Positions 15,051-28,600 of a DNA stretch of 64,000 nt are shown here, in pieces (the first letter of the stretch is position 1; the number at the start of each line of letters is the position of its first letter). Origin of the DNA: Ficedula albicollis (lineage: Eukaryota; Chordata; Aves; Passeriformes; Muscicapidae). The notes under the pieces were generated by a model. It did not search any database. It saw only the letters and a program-made list of their open reading frames with translations, and was not told where the DNA came from. The stretch is taken from NCBI RefSeq assembly GCF_000247815.1, contig NC_021671.1, positions 27,375,162 through 27,439,161 on the forward strand, written 5' to 3'. A program made the position numbers and the translations under genes.

Positions 15051-18000
15051 TAAGTGTGGGGTTGTTCAGTACAAGGCATGGGGACCACCAACACCAGGAA
15101 TTGGCAAATTTTTGCTTTTGGGTAGAAAAGTAATTTTTAAAAAATAGGGAGAGATAATAGGAATTTTCAAATACGAATAGATTTTCTTCCTATGCAGGAA
15201 GTACTTTTGCCGTAGTCAGAGCACTTGAGTTTTCTCACTGAAAGTAAATACACTTAGTTTTGTGTGTGCCAAGAGCTGTGTCCACTTAATACAGGCTGAG
15301 GTCTGTCTTTTTGAAGTATAAACGAAGAAAAGTAGCAGAGATGAAAAATTATACTCTTTTTTTTTCTTCTGGTTTACAATAGTATATATTTGGGATGAGG
15401 AGAGAGTGGAGAGGTGAGTATTGAAAGCAGCTATATGTGTATGAATCTTTAGAAAGTGGTCCTAAGAAAAAGAAATAATGTGTAGCAACAATAATAATGA
15501 GTTATAAGAGAGGCAGTGGTCTCTGGATATAAAGACCAGGTGAGTTGTGCTGTGGTCTGTTTGGAAAGAGGTAGGATCACTTTGGGTGTAGAGATCTGTC
15601 AGTGCTTACCTAATTGTTGGATTTAGTTTAAGGTTCTTTTCCTTGTGTGTGCTCACGTCTGGAGCCTGTACAAATGATGCATTCATTTTGCACAGAGCAA
15701 TCACACAGGTAAATCTCTTCTGCCTAACATTGTTGCTAACCTCTTCCAAAGTAGGCTTAAGCATCAGATATGAAGGGAATGGGCTTGAAAGCAGCTGTAG
15801 TAAAGATACATGAGAGGACAGTATGTTGAAGGTAAGGGACTGGAGCTCTTGAGTTGTGGACTGTCATCCCCTTCTGCACTGCTGATGAGACCAACGCAGC
15901 AGTCTAAAAGATAAACAAAAAATTATTATATCCATGTGAATAAGGCTTCCTATTGCCTAGGTCACACTACCTTCCTTATTGTGTGTATACTGATGGGCTA
16001 TGCCTAGGTGATTGCCTAGGATGGTCCATGCTGCCTTGTCTATTTTCACCTGTTGCTTCTTGTTATTTTGCTTTTGCTCAGTGTCTTAACTTTGAAACCT
16101 TTCTTCCAAGGAAAGGTAATTTTAAGGAAAACGTGCTGTAGGTAAATTTGTGTTCATTTCAGCAAGACCGTTGTGGTCTGGCAACCTTGTGTTTGTGTTG
16201 TGTGTGGTTTTTTTTTTAAACCATCTCCATGGTTTAACTACTTGTGTACATCTACAGCAGTGAAAATGACAAGTACTAGTTTGACTGCTGGGCCTGAAAC
16301 TGACTGCTCTACATGAGTAGCAGATGTACATGCCAGGGACATCACTCCTGAGTTGTTTGCCAAAGCTCTGTATGCACCAGCCGGGCACACGGATGTAGAT
16401 GTGCTTGCCACTTTCCAAACTACTTTTAATAAGAGAGGCAAGGCAGCGCCTCTGCTGTGGGAGAGCTGGAGTGGGTAGTTACATCTTGTGTTTATTCCAA
16501 AGTAAGCTCAAGCTTGAGTTTAGTTAAAGTCGACACAAAATCTTTTTTGTGGTCAGGGTCTTAGAACTGTGAATTTTTGTTCTGCAAGTCTCCTGGACTT
16601 GTTCAGCTGCAGGTCCTTACTAGAGAATGCTGATCTCTGGATTATGCCAAGAACCTTGGCTGATGCATCTGGAGATGCTGGGTTAGCTGGGAGCTCTTAT
16701 GGTATGATCTCAGGAAAACAAACAGTTGTGATGGGATGTACTAATGGAGACTTCTCATAGGATGGTTTTTAACAGTTCTATGCCATTACTTTTCTTTCTA
16801 AGTCCTGTTTGTTATAGAGCATAAAGGCATAAGTCAAACTAGGGGGTTTGTTGTGATTGGGAAGATCCCTCCCATTCCTCTTTCCTTTACTGGACAGTTT
16901 CTGTCCTGAAGCAAGTGCAAAATCAGTGCACGTAATTCCAAGGCCCTGTGGAAGAGCAGCAGTGACTGGGTGCTGTCACCTTCCTGGTTAGCATTTTCAA
17001 ATATTTGCTGTTTTACCTGCATTGGGTGTCCTTTTTATATCTTCAAGGCATTGAAGAGTTTAGTGATGTGGGCTGAATAAAATACATGTTCAGCATGCTA
17101 CTCATACTATACTTCGTATTTCTTCACCAAGTGATGTTGTAGTCTCTTAGAAGGACAGAGGGAATTGTCTTTATCTTACTAAATTTTTTAATTGACATTC
17201 TTTTGTTCTGCCTACTTAGATCATCCTGCAAATTTTGGGTTCTGTTCAGTTCACCTCTTGCTTGCTGTAAGCATTACTGCAGCCATACTCAATTTACAGG
17301 ACTGATGGTGGAAAATAACTTTTTTACAGAAAAAAATGTGTGTTTCACTGCAGTACAGCTTAGATGAAGTTCAGTTTTCCAAATCCTTTGTGATCTTTCA
17401 AGCTGATAAACAGCACTGGAATTTTCTTATTTGTGTCTATTGAGGTTAATCTGTGTGTTTTACTGCTTTAGAATGCATATGAGCTATGTTAGAGGCATCT
17501 TTAAGTAACAAAATAGAAACACCCTAGTATACAGCCTTGCTTCTACATGGAATCATAGGAACGGAATAAGTCTTCTACATTAAGATAAATAAGATAAATT
17601 TTGACACCAAAAATTATTTTTATTTATCAAATAATGGCTGTGTGTGGGTAGTATGAACGTTGCTTGGTGGGGCTGTACTTTTTGTCACATACTCTATAAA
17701 ATACAACCTTTTTTATAGATGTTGGTTTTGCATCAGACAAAATAATTCTGTCTTCTCCTTGGATTTTCCAGAGGATATGTGCTACCCCAGGGAGGGCAGC
17801 TGCACAGCCAGAGAATACAGAATTAGCATGGGGTATCCTGTAAGTGTCATGCAGAACCTGCTTAGTAACAAGAGAAACTTGTTAGCTTAATATTAAGCAG
17901 TGCGCTATTTAGGGGAAAAAATAAGCATATGATGGCAATTAGAACTGCCTCCATACAAGATTAGCTTCTGTTTTGCAGTTAAATTATTTGGGACACTGTG

Positions 18001-21000
18001 GATATCATTAGGTGGTCTGTTCTGCCTGTGTTAATGCAGCTGCTTTATTTTTCTCAGATCATTTATTTTTGCTGGTGATAGGACTTCTGAAGTCTGTCCT
18101 CATCAAGTTAAAAGTTGGTTACTACTATTTAAACAGGTTTTGATGGCATCTTTCACAAAATGAGCACTTTCCTTGATAAAACACGGGCATATGTCTTTTG
18201 TAGCTGCTTATGGCTGAACATGGATTTGGATATTCCTGAAGATTGTTGATTTGAATATAGCTGGGCAATTTGGGAGGTGTTGCTCTTCAGCATATGCCTG
18301 TTTGGACACTAAATGGTTGCTGAACATCTTGCAGCCTATGGTGACAGTCAGTTCTGTATTTGTAAGACAGCTGGTCCTGGTCACTATAAACTCCTGCCCA
18401 GGTTGATGGCTTTAGGTTGTACAGTAATTGCTACTGGGTCAGAGGTCTGTATTACTGAAGAGTTTTGCCTGTATTATGTAGTATATTTAGAGATCTTGCT
18501 ACTTTACTGCTTCTCCTCTTTCAGGTTCTCCTGTTACTTTTGGATTACAGATCTGGATCTTAAGTATTTGTTACCTGTGTAAGTATCTCTAAATGCAGGT
18601 AGCAGCAGGCAAGACATGTTTCCAGAAGGAACAGTGATTTACTACAGGCTTTGTCTCTGGGGAGCTGCTGGCCTATTAGTGCTGCAGGTATTTCTGAAAA
18701 GTATCTTTTTTGGGAGGTTGGAATAAATTGAGTTTACAAATGGATGCTCTATTTTTCACTTTTGTAGAAGTGGGTCAACTTTAATCGTGGTTTGAGAAGA
18801 CATTTGACTAGCCTAACAAGGTAGTTGTGGTAGGGATTTTTAGCAAAGTTCTTAACTGTGTGTCATGGCAGCTTGTGACTTTTCATCATTGACTTAGATG
18901 ATTTTGTTGCCTTTGATTAGCATTATAATTCTCAAACTGTTTTCTAATTGTATTGCCTAAGTATTTTACTTGTGTATGTAGTCTTAGTAGACATAAATTA
19001 ATATTGAACTTGAGGTTATTTATTTATCTAACTTTGATGCAGTAGAGGTTGATAACTGCTTGGACGTGAAAGTTGGTGAAATTGTAAGCCTTGGTGCTTT
19101 ACAGTAATTAGTCTTAAAGGACAATCCATTTGTTAAGTGTTTCAGATGACCTGTAGTTTTTAATCTAAACTTAGTTAATTCATTTGAGGGTGTTTGGTTC
19201 TTGCTTTTGCTTCTGAATTTATTCAGCCTCCTTTGCACTCCTGCAGATGAGTATTAAACTGGTGCCATCTATGTTTCTTAGTCAAGGTTCCTGTTGAACA
19301 ATTTTCTTCCTAGTCAAGTAAGTCAAAAGCATTGTGTTATGTTTTGTCTTTAAATTCAGAGGCATAATTTGACAAAATCTGAAGCAGTTTTAAGCTGTAT
19401 ATAAACTCATTTATATGACAGGCTTTGTCTGCTAGCTGTGTTGAGTGTTCAAAAGATGCTGTCTGTAGCATCTATATATGTACTCATGGGTCAACAATTA
19501 GTAACTTGCAGCTCTTAGGAGTTTGTGTCTATTCCTGGTATGTAATCCATTTTTGTTATCTCTTGTGCAAGTCTGTGTGTCACAAGGTTTGTTTGAAACT
19601 TGAGATGCTTCCCATCTCAGCTGTGCTTCACTGCAGGTACCAGTTCTTCCTGCTGTGGGAGGTTCAACAGAGGGCATCAAGCAGCATGAGTAAGTTTTGA
19701 ATTCCTGTTTCCCCAAGCACCACTGCTTTGTTATTTGCCTAATTGCCCTTTTCTCTTATTTTTAGTGAGGTGGGTATCTGTATGGAGTGCTTCCTGCTGA
19801 CTTTTCCACAAGTTTTTTTAAGAAGGCAAAGTTTCAAAGCTTTACTTAGAAGTTAATTCTTTTGAATGTGGCACTCCTGCAAATTTAGCTTTTCATACTG
19901 GTAGTGAGTCTTGTGCTCATTCTGGTTTGTAATGTACTCTAAAGATATTTCAGTATTATCTGATGCTCAAAAAGCCCCAGATACTTTCCCTTCCCCCATC
20001 AATTATTTATTGCTGAAGGGCAATAAACATGGAGAATTGCATGAGTTCTGTTTTTTTCCCCTCCCCCAATCCATCAATTAGCTAATTTACACAAGAAAAA
20101 CATAACTTCCTTTTTCTTTTGAGAATACGAAAATGAAAATAGGGCATTTTGTATGTAAAACAGTTAACTTAGAGGAAGTCAGTGTACATATTACATGCTG
20201 GTTGCTATTGGCTACAAAATATTACTCATCTGCACTCATCAGATGTTCTCTGATAGTAGAAAACATTGCTTTTGGAGCATCTAAATTGTAGAACTGTTTC
20301 AGTGACTTAAAATAGATCAAGAAGTTTTGATCTTTTTTTAGCATCAAAAATCCTGAGATGAGAACTGCACAGTTGCTTTTGTCTCTTGATAACACGTTGT
20401 TTGATTAAAAAAAGTTGAACATTGTTCTGCTTTTATGCATTTTCTCAAGAAGCACTGAGTATCAGTTTTGCAAGCAGGAAGCCTTTTGAAAATTATTTTT
20501 GGGAATGGAAGAGAACAAAATACCACATAGCACATTTATAGCTTAACATCTCTGATCACCATTTCTCATTATTTTTTTTTTTTTTTTTTTTGTCATACAG
20601 TAGTGGTTGAAACAAGAAAAGTGACAAGGTGGAATGGGATTTTCTAATGAGTCTGCTTTTTAAACCCCCAGCACTTAAAAGCAGTGACTGGGCTGACAAG
20701 TAAAGCATTCCACAAATTCCATGGCTGGCTACTGTTTGTGGTGTTGAGATGGGCATAGTAAAACTTAGTCCATCTAATTAGGTTTAAGTGTGACTAGAAA
20801 CCCATTGTGGTTTCTGAGGTGCTCCCACGGGATTTACTGTGGGATGCCTGCTGCATGTCATGTGCAGGTGTGTCAGGGAGCAGAAACAAGAGAAAAAACT
20901 GTGTTGCAGAGAAGACTGAGCAGGTGTTTTAGAACCTGTTATGCAACTGGATTCAACTTCACTGGGGTTTTTTTGTTTGGTTTTTTGTTGGGCTTTTGTT

Positions 21001-21104
21001 GTTATTGTTGTTGCTGTTTGAGCAAAATAGCAAAATGCCTCTCTTCCTAGAAGTCTTTTAGACAGATGATATTCTTTCCAGAATAATTCAGCTTATTCTA
21101 GTGG
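15051..21104 (+). other. Intron-like T/G-rich sequence, no recognised exon
   Basis: From here rightwards the + strand is visibly richer in T and G than in A and C, the bias expected of the sense strand of transcribed introns. Exon-like pairs occur, for example an acceptor at 15,382 with a donor at 15,413|15,414 and a donor at 15,539|15,540, but none yields a recognisable peptide. A T20 run lies at 20,572-20,591. I find no RNA gene or mobile element here. Confidence 0.5.
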
Positions 21105-21151
21105 AATACATTATCCTGTGTAATGGAATACCATTACACAGATAATGTATT
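21105..21151. repeat. 22-bp near-perfect inverted repeat (hairpin)
   Basis: The left arm at 21,105-21,126 ('aatacattatcctgtgtaat' plus gg) is the reverse complement of 21,131-21,151 apart from one bulged base, with a 4-nt loop 'aata'. The pairing stops sharply at both ends. The loop is very short for a microRNA precursor, and no target-site duplication or transposon terminus is evident. It may be a palindromic duplication or cruciform-prone site. Confidence 0.9.
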
Positions 21152-24150
21152 ATTTTTATTTGTATAATTGTTGAGGGACATTTCAGCTCAAGTTCATCCT
21201 GAGCTGCAAAGCAAAATGACACTGGAATGCTATTATCTTCTCTTCTATAATTACCATGGCAACAGCTGCAGGTAGACAAGGAAAACCAGGGATTCTTATT
21301 CTATATCATATGTACACAAGCTGTTTTTCTTCCCTCTCAGTAATTATTCTGAGAAGCCTGTGGCACAGACTCTTGAGTCGTCATTAAAAGTGTTTTATTT
21401 GTTTTTTTTTCAATTTAACTTTCATTTTAATTTTGAAACTATTGAGTGTTTGTGATAGATACTATGTTAAAAAATGCACTCTTTTTAGGAAGAAGCTGGC
21501 AGCCTGGTTTAGGTTGTTCTAAGGGACTGAGGAGATGAGCCCTTGGCTCTGGAGTTTGGAATATCACAGAAGACCACAGGCTGATAAATAACTTTGTGGA
21601 TGTAAATTTCTCTGTGCATCCATCTTTTCTTGGGACAGGGATGAGAGTATTGTCCACCTTTTCCATAGCAAGAAGTTGTAAGGGTACTTTAATACTTCCA
21701 GGGAACAAAATTACTGTGTCACAGGAGGAAAACTGGGTGTGAGCACAAGCCTGTAATGGCTGTATTTTGGGATTGTTTGTTTTTTCCTGTTACCTAAGTG
21801 GTCTGCATTGCTTCTCCTCATACCACCTATATCCCTCTTCATTCCTCCATCTGCGTTCATGCGCAGATGGGTGCACATGTGCTTCCTTAAATCACGTGCT
21901 ATTCATTTAGCAACGTCAAAAATGATGGCAAGATTTACCAGGGATACAAATGTATATTGGTGTTTAAAAAAAGGGTCTTCATATGGGCTCGTTTCTGGTT
22001 ACTGAGGCATACTGGGAAGGTGTGTTTTCTTTTTATTTACATCATCGTGGTCATTACTACTAGCACGGAAGCTTAAGAATTTGGAGATTTCCTAGAGACA
22101 TTTTCCCATTTATTTTGCTCTTCCCTGTAGACTAATTTCCCTTTTTGAAATAGGAGAATCTGTTTCCTTCATTAATCATTAAGCTCATCTAGATACGGGC
22201 TGGGGTAAGGGAGGAATAGTGTTTCTTTTTCCTGGTGGCACTCACTAATCTCTTTGCTTCAGTCAAAAGAGGATTTCATCTAACCTATTTTGAATAGAGG
22301 ATTAAGGACAATTAGGCTCTTCCTCTGCTTCACCATTAAGATGGGATGTTGTGAAATCCTCTGAAAAGAACATCTGCTGATGTGCCATTAAAGTTTTGCA
22401 AAATTAATGTTAGTAATCAAAATAGTTGTATGCAGAAGAAAACCCTTGTGTATGAAGTACTTGTTTGGAGCTAATTGTATGGATGGACTGGGGAGAGGGA
22501 AGGAATTTTGAACTGTTTGCCCAGTAGTTTTTTTGTGTCTAATGCTTTGAATTTACAGTTTGAAAGTAGATATGCAGATGAACTGAAATGGGTTTTTTGT
22601 CTGAGTTGCATTAGTAACTCACAGTTCATGCTTAGCATTTTACATAGTTCTTCACTTCTTTTCAAAGTCCTATTAATGAGTTGTTTGCACAAATTATTGT
22701 AATCAAGTACAAATGCTAACCATTATCTGTGCTTGTATAACTATTTGATGCTAGTTATATTCATTGTAAGTAGCATCTCTTGAGATGAATCTGAATCAGC
22801 AGTGGCATTTGATGGCTAACATGAAACTGCTGTATTTGTCAGGAGGTCATTAGAAAATAAAACTGGAAAATGCTACTGTTATTGGAATATATATATATGA
22901 TGTGCATAAGACAGTATAAGGGTTAATGTGAAGGAAGAATGGCTCTGTGTATTTTTGAGGAGTTTGGCTTACAACTTTATACTGTAAATGATAGAACTGG
23001 TTGCCTTCCATGAAGCATGGATAGTGTTCTGTGAAGCTGCAAAGAAGATAGTTGAGTGACACTGAGAAACTACTTGCAGTCTTAATTTCATTACTAGCAG
23101 TTGTAAGAAGGGTACTGAAACTCATAGTTTCTTTAGGTTTATTTCCTGCAGAACACTAAAGAGTCGAATCTAATCCTATTTTTGGGATGGTAATATGTCT
23201 GAAGAAGGGTTGTTGAGAAAAAGCTGAAGTCTGCTTACTTGGTCTTACTCTTGAGGTGTCTGTGAGTCCAACTCTGATTTCTGAGGCTGGCATTTTCCAT
23301 GGTTCATGAATGAGGGGAGTGTCTGGCTCTGGGATCCCATGGCTCACTTCAAGGAGAATGGGTTCTGTTAAAATGTATCTGGTGGTTTTGCCTTGTTTGG
23401 GCTTGAGGCTATAGTAGCAGAGGGCACGCCCACAACTGGATGAGTTTTGGGAACGTGCAGGAAACATTGTTGGGGAGTTAGACGTCTACTTATTCAGTGA
23501 TTGCTTTTTTAGAGGGGGAAGACATTATTTGAAATTTAACTGCATGAAAGTTTTTAAAAAACAGGCTGCCACTTAATCTTACTGTAGAATGTGCTTGTGT
23601 AGAAACACAACATGTATGCAAGAGGTTACTGTAAGTATAGGCTTAAAACAGTTTGACTGAGTCATGGCTAAAAAAGTAAACTCTTATGCTGATATTTGCA
23701 GAAGTATAATGTAAGTAATTTCAGGCTTGGACATTTTGCTTTGGTTGAAAAGACTCCTTACACTCCAAGCAGATTTTGATAGATTAATGTTAGTCCTTTT
23801 GTTTAATACTCAACGTTTTTTCTTTAAACGTAGAATACACTGACATGCTGTTGTTATTTATTGGTGTGTTGTATGTGTGTTACAGAATACCTGTAAACGT
23901 CTTTCTAAATTTTCTAAATTTCTCAATTGTGTAGTTCATTTTTCTTTGATTTTTTTTTTCAGTGGAATTACATTGACAGTAACTATGATGTTTAGAGTTA
24001 CGTTATTCATGTTCTAGTCTCCTCACCATTCTTATTAACTTTGGAAAGCTTAACTCTGATAAATTAAACTTTTTGCTCACCTAGGCTAAGAAAAAAGGAG
24101 TAATAAAAAAAATCAAAAATTTCTCAAGTAACCTTAAGTATTAAAGACAT
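21152..24150 (+). other. Intron-like sequence, nothing recognised
   Basis: This is T-rich sequence with short chance frames on both strands, such as a 103-codon minus frame at 23,156-23,467 that matches no family I know. No supported gene or mobile element is visible. Confidence 0.5.
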
Positions 24151-24587
24151 TATCAAGTTAATTTAATGTTTAAAATCCCGTATATAGATTTTAAAATGTC
24201 TTATACTGTTTCTTTTAAAAGAATATTAAATACTTTTATCTTTTTGAACCAGAAATTATCTGATTTTCAGTTGCTGACTACCTTAAGCAGTTTCCAGGGT
24301 TCTAAACAAGTCTCCTTTATTTTTGACTTTAAGCTCTTTGTATATTGTTGGTACAAGAGATACATAGCTATCAAGTTAATTTAATGTTTAAAATCCCGTA
24401 TATAGATTTTAAAATGTCTTATACTGTTTCTTTTAAAAGAATATTAAATACTTTTATCTTTTTGAACCAGAAATTATCTGATTTTCAGTTGCTGACTACC
24501 TTAAGCAGTTTCCAGGGTTCTAAACAAGTCTCCTTTATTTTTGACTTTAAGCTCTTTGTATATTGTTGGTACAAGAGATACATAGCT
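24151..24587. repeat. Two-copy tandem duplication, period 218 bp, apparently identical copies
   Basis: The 218-bp unit starting 'tatcaagttaatttaatg' at 24,151 repeats at 24,369. The two copies appear identical throughout, and the overlapping open frames translate to the same peptide twice, which is a consequence of the duplication and not a sign of coding. Identity at AT-rich non-coding sites implies a very recent event or an assembly duplication. Confidence 0.97.
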
Positions 24588-25478
24588 AGTTGAATAAATG
24601 GTTGATTGTTAGTATCTTAGTGGGGAGAATGGGGGTAGGTGGGCTAAATTTAGGATTTGTTTAAGAAATTTGTTTAATGACAGTTACTGAGCACAACTAC
24701 ACAATTATTTTACATTCTAAGATTTTAAAAAAAAAGACAGCACAAGACTAACCCACAGGGTTATTGTAACTTCACCTGCAAATGCTGTGGTATTGTTAAT
24801 CTCCTGAACAATATTAACTGACTGCTTGCTATTTACAGCTGTCAAGTGACCAGATGGCCTAATTTGTTAGGAGGTGCCTGTGTACTGGCACTAAGAGGGA
24901 AGAAATGAAGAGAAAAATGGAAAAAAGCTCCCTCCTTAGCCCGGAATGGTGGGATTGCTTTAAGCTGATTCATGAATATGAATATGTTGACTTCTTGATG
25001 CTGTAAGCTTTTCTCTGACATAAGGAGGTTATGTTTGGCTGTAATGGCACAGAAGCAATAGGAAAGCTTCCCATGCTTTTGTGAAGCAGTGCACAGTGAA
25101 CATGGGCAGGTATAAAGACATGTTTATAAAGGGCAGTCTGGATTGTGGTTTTTCATCTCCTGCCTCTTTGAGCCCAGGAGGTCTCAAATTTAGAAGGCTT
25201 ATTTTTTTTATTAAAGGACGGTTCTTAAACCTCTGACTTAGTTCCTAAGAAGTGAAGAGGTTACCTTGAGCATTTTTACTCTATTAGTGATATTTGCTGT
25301 AACTTGTTTAAAGACCTTTTATGGCAGCATATATATAAAATAAGTTTTTAAAAAAATTACTTGAGGCTAGACTTTCGCTGGGCATGTAGAATTAAAGTAT
25401 CGGTTTTCCTTTGCTATTTTCTTGCAAACGCTAAGGTGTTTTAAGATGAAAATAGTAATGTTTTATGCAGCCATTTGC
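24588..25478 (+). other. Intron-like sequence, nothing recognised
   Basis: T-rich sequence without a recognisable gene, RNA or repeat element. Confidence 0.5.
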
Positions 25479-25605
25479 TTTCTTAGATGTTAAAAATGGA
25501 GACAAAAGCCGAACAGTTTGCTTGAGTTGTGGTAATAGTTGATTTCTTAGATGTTAAAAATGGAGACAAAAGCCAAACAGTTTGCTTGAGTTGTGGTAAT
25601 AGTTG
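25479..25605. repeat. Two-copy tandem duplication, period 64 bp
   Basis: The unit 'tttcttagatgttaaaaatg' onwards at 25,479 recurs at 25,543. The copies differ by one visible substitution ('gccgaacag' versus 'gccaaacag'), where a CpG in the first copy is CpA in the second. This is compatible with decay of a methylated CpG after duplication. Confidence 0.97.
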
Positions 25606-28600
25606 TCATTGAAAGAACTGCAAATACTTGCAGGCCTTTAAGGCTCATAAGGCAGTGGCATTGGCTTTTCTTGCTTTCTCCCTCTGCCTGCAGTCAGACC
25701 ACTTAATTCTGCTTGTGATGACTATTACTTGCTGCAGAATAGCAGCTGCTTGATTATGTGGCTTGTAGCTAATCGTTGACAGTATATGATAAAGGGAAAG
25801 AGTTCTACTGCACTGTCAAATTCACAGTTATGTCTTGCAGATGTGCAGTGGAAAAGGAGGAATGTGGACTTGAGCACAGGGAGCTTCCCACCTGGCACTG
25901 GGCTGTTAGGTCAGTGAAAAAGGAGTGAAAAAGCATGTTTGTGGTGCTGCTGGCTGCAGGCAGCTGCATCTGGTCACTTCTTCCTTAGATTAAAGGTGTG
26001 ATCTGGAGTTCCCTTCAGTGTCCTGCAGGAGGTGGAGACCCAGGGAGAGGTGTTAAGTGAGCCGGGGCAGTGGTGTGTGTGTGTAGCTCCTGGAGTCTTG
26101 CAGGAGCTGTCAGAAGGGGCTGGCTGCACAGACAGCTTTGTGCTTGCTTTGCCTCTTGGGATGTGCTGTTGGCTCGTTCAGAGACATCTGTTTCACTCTG
26201 CTGAGTGACAAAGCACTGGGCAGTGACTGTGGGGGGCATTCCTGGGGAGGCAGCTCTGTTCTCTGGGTTTGAGGCTGAAATGGGTGAAGCAGTAGCAAGT
26301 TTTGCTGTGAGGGAAGGAGTGCTGCCAAGTGCCAGAGTTCTAGGTAGTGCTTCTAACTGGAGTGAAGTGACATCCCTGAGTGCTGACTGATGAGTCAGGG
26401 GCTGATTTGGCAAGATGCTGATATCCATGGCACACTGCCTTGTTTTGTGAGTAGCAGCTGGCATCAGAAAAGAAGTAATTGGGAGAGGGATGGGAGTTAA
26501 CAGTTTGTCTAAATGTCAAGAAGCTTGGTGATTTATAGAATGAGGAGAAGTATGTGGGGGACTACATACTGGAGGGAATGTTACTTAAAAATAAACCAGC
26601 TGGGAAGTAACTCCACCTTTTTTCTCCCCAGACTAACTCTCTGCTGATGTGTGTGCTCATGCAACACTTGTGTCCTATGACTTGACCTTAAGTTCTAAGT
26701 GCAGTCAAAACATAATGATGTGTGGGGGAAATGGAATAGCCCTTAAATACTTAATATTTCCTCCTGAGTTTATGAGAACATGTTTTATAGAAGTAAGGAT
26801 GCCAGTGCAGGAGTTCTTCAAGACTGTGAAAGTCTATAGCACAGGCAGCTGTGGGAGACTGCTATCTCTGGTTAAATGTAAAGACCAGTGTCAAATGCTT
26901 AAAAGTCAAGGTTTTCTTTGCATGAAGACAAGGTGTACACAATCTATTTCACTAATGATATTTGGAATTAATTAATTCTGAAAATGATTACTTACACTCA
27001 GCATTTCTAAAACAAGCAACAAAAAATATTTGTTAATACCGGGCTGGTCTGAAAAAGCTTCATGCTTTTTACCTCTCTTTCAGTAAAGTGACAAGATAAT
27101 CTGGAGAGATCCCTTCTAACTTGCCTTGCTCTAATTTTAAAATAAGAACCAGCGACTTCTGCTTAATTTAAAGGAAAAAATACTCTTGCCTCTTTTGCAG
27201 CCATCTTGGTTTTAATCTCTGAGCCTATGGAAGTAATAAGAGATCCTAAAGTTTAAAACAGGCCCTGTGGATGAAGCTGCATAACACCCTTAAGTGATGA
27301 CCCAGAGGCTCCACAGCAGTAATTAGACTATGTGGTGTGTTTGTTCATTTATGCTTTAAGATCACAACAAAGGTCCACAACAACTTTCCAGTGTTTATCC
27401 TCTTGGTGAAAGTTTCTGTAGGTAGAACTGAGGCTTTCATAGCTGTGTTCCTGACCAGGCTAAAGTATTTCTCCTGGTTCCTACTCTTCTAGTTAAAGAA
27501 AAATTATTGCAGTCAGCCTATACATGGTTATTATTGTCATTCCCTACTGTCTTTAACTCAAGTGCCTATTGCAAAATCTTTTGCCTTAAAAAATGGAATT
27601 TTCTCAAAGTAGTGAGTAATTTGTTAAGATGTCTGATTCATGTACCTTAATTCAGATGTTCATAATATCTAAGGAAGTTCTAGCCTGGAAAAGGATGGTA
27701 GTGAGTAGCTAGGAGGAGAGGGAGCTGTGGATGGGAAGTCCTTGGAGAGCTACGTGCCTATAACTTAATTTGGAAGCTGCTGTTGTGTGTGACCTGAGAG
27801 GTTGGAAAAGAAAAGCTACTAGACTTTAATTAGTAACAAATAGTGTGAAAATGCTTGTGCCCTTGAGACTTAAGCTGGTCTGTCTCAGCTTTCATGACAA
27901 GATCGTTGTCACCATGGGGCACTGATGGGTGCATGTGCTCTCAGGGGTTACTCTGGAGCTCCATTTGGGTGCTCAAACTACATGTGTTTTGTTTGGGGAG
28001 TGTGGGAATGGTAGAAAGAAGATAGCAAATAGCATCAACTCTAGACATCGTTACAGAGTTACTTATGCGATGCCATTAATATAGAAAAAATACTGTATCG
28101 TGGTAATGGGCAGGTAACAGTAAGCTGTTCTTGAAAGACTTCATACTGGGTTAAGGGTTTACAAGTTTTGGGAAGGATATCGGGCCTTCAGTTAAGGAAA
28201 AGGTGGTGAAGAGTATTTGACTGTTAGGAAGGAAGATATGAAAGTAAAACCTCCTTGATCTCGGTGTAGTTGACATGTTCTCTTAAAATAATTTGGGTTT
28301 ATGCAGTGGGTTTCTACGTCTGTTTTAAAATCTCAAAGAGAGAAGAATAGTGAGAGAATATTCCATAGAAGAGTGGGAGTCCTTGGCTGAAAGAGAAACT
28401 TGAGTACTTGATATCATGTGCTTGAAGTCACGTGTTGTAATGTGTCCTTCTGTGGTTTCTGGGCTGGTGGCTGAGGGAGAGCAGGCTATAAATACTTCTC
28501 TGTTCTCCACTTATGTGGTCAGTTGAAGCTTGGTCGAACTTTTATTTAGAACTTGACCACTAAATTGGCAAATTTAGCCAGCTTTCCTGCTTCTGATTTG

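Noticed and set aside
24166..24593. Two open frames with the same peptide
   Set aside because: Explained by the 218-bp tandem duplication; AT-rich, no homology, no splice or promoter context.
26015..26464. 149-codon minus-strand frame rich in Ser, Thr, Ala and Pro
   Set aside because: Low-complexity composition from a G-rich + strand segment. It has no motif or family, and overlapping frames on both strands are equally open.
27040..27095. Sequence starting 'gggctggtctga', reminiscent of a Y RNA start
   Set aside because: The similarity ends after the first dozen bases, and no Y RNA stem or loop follows.
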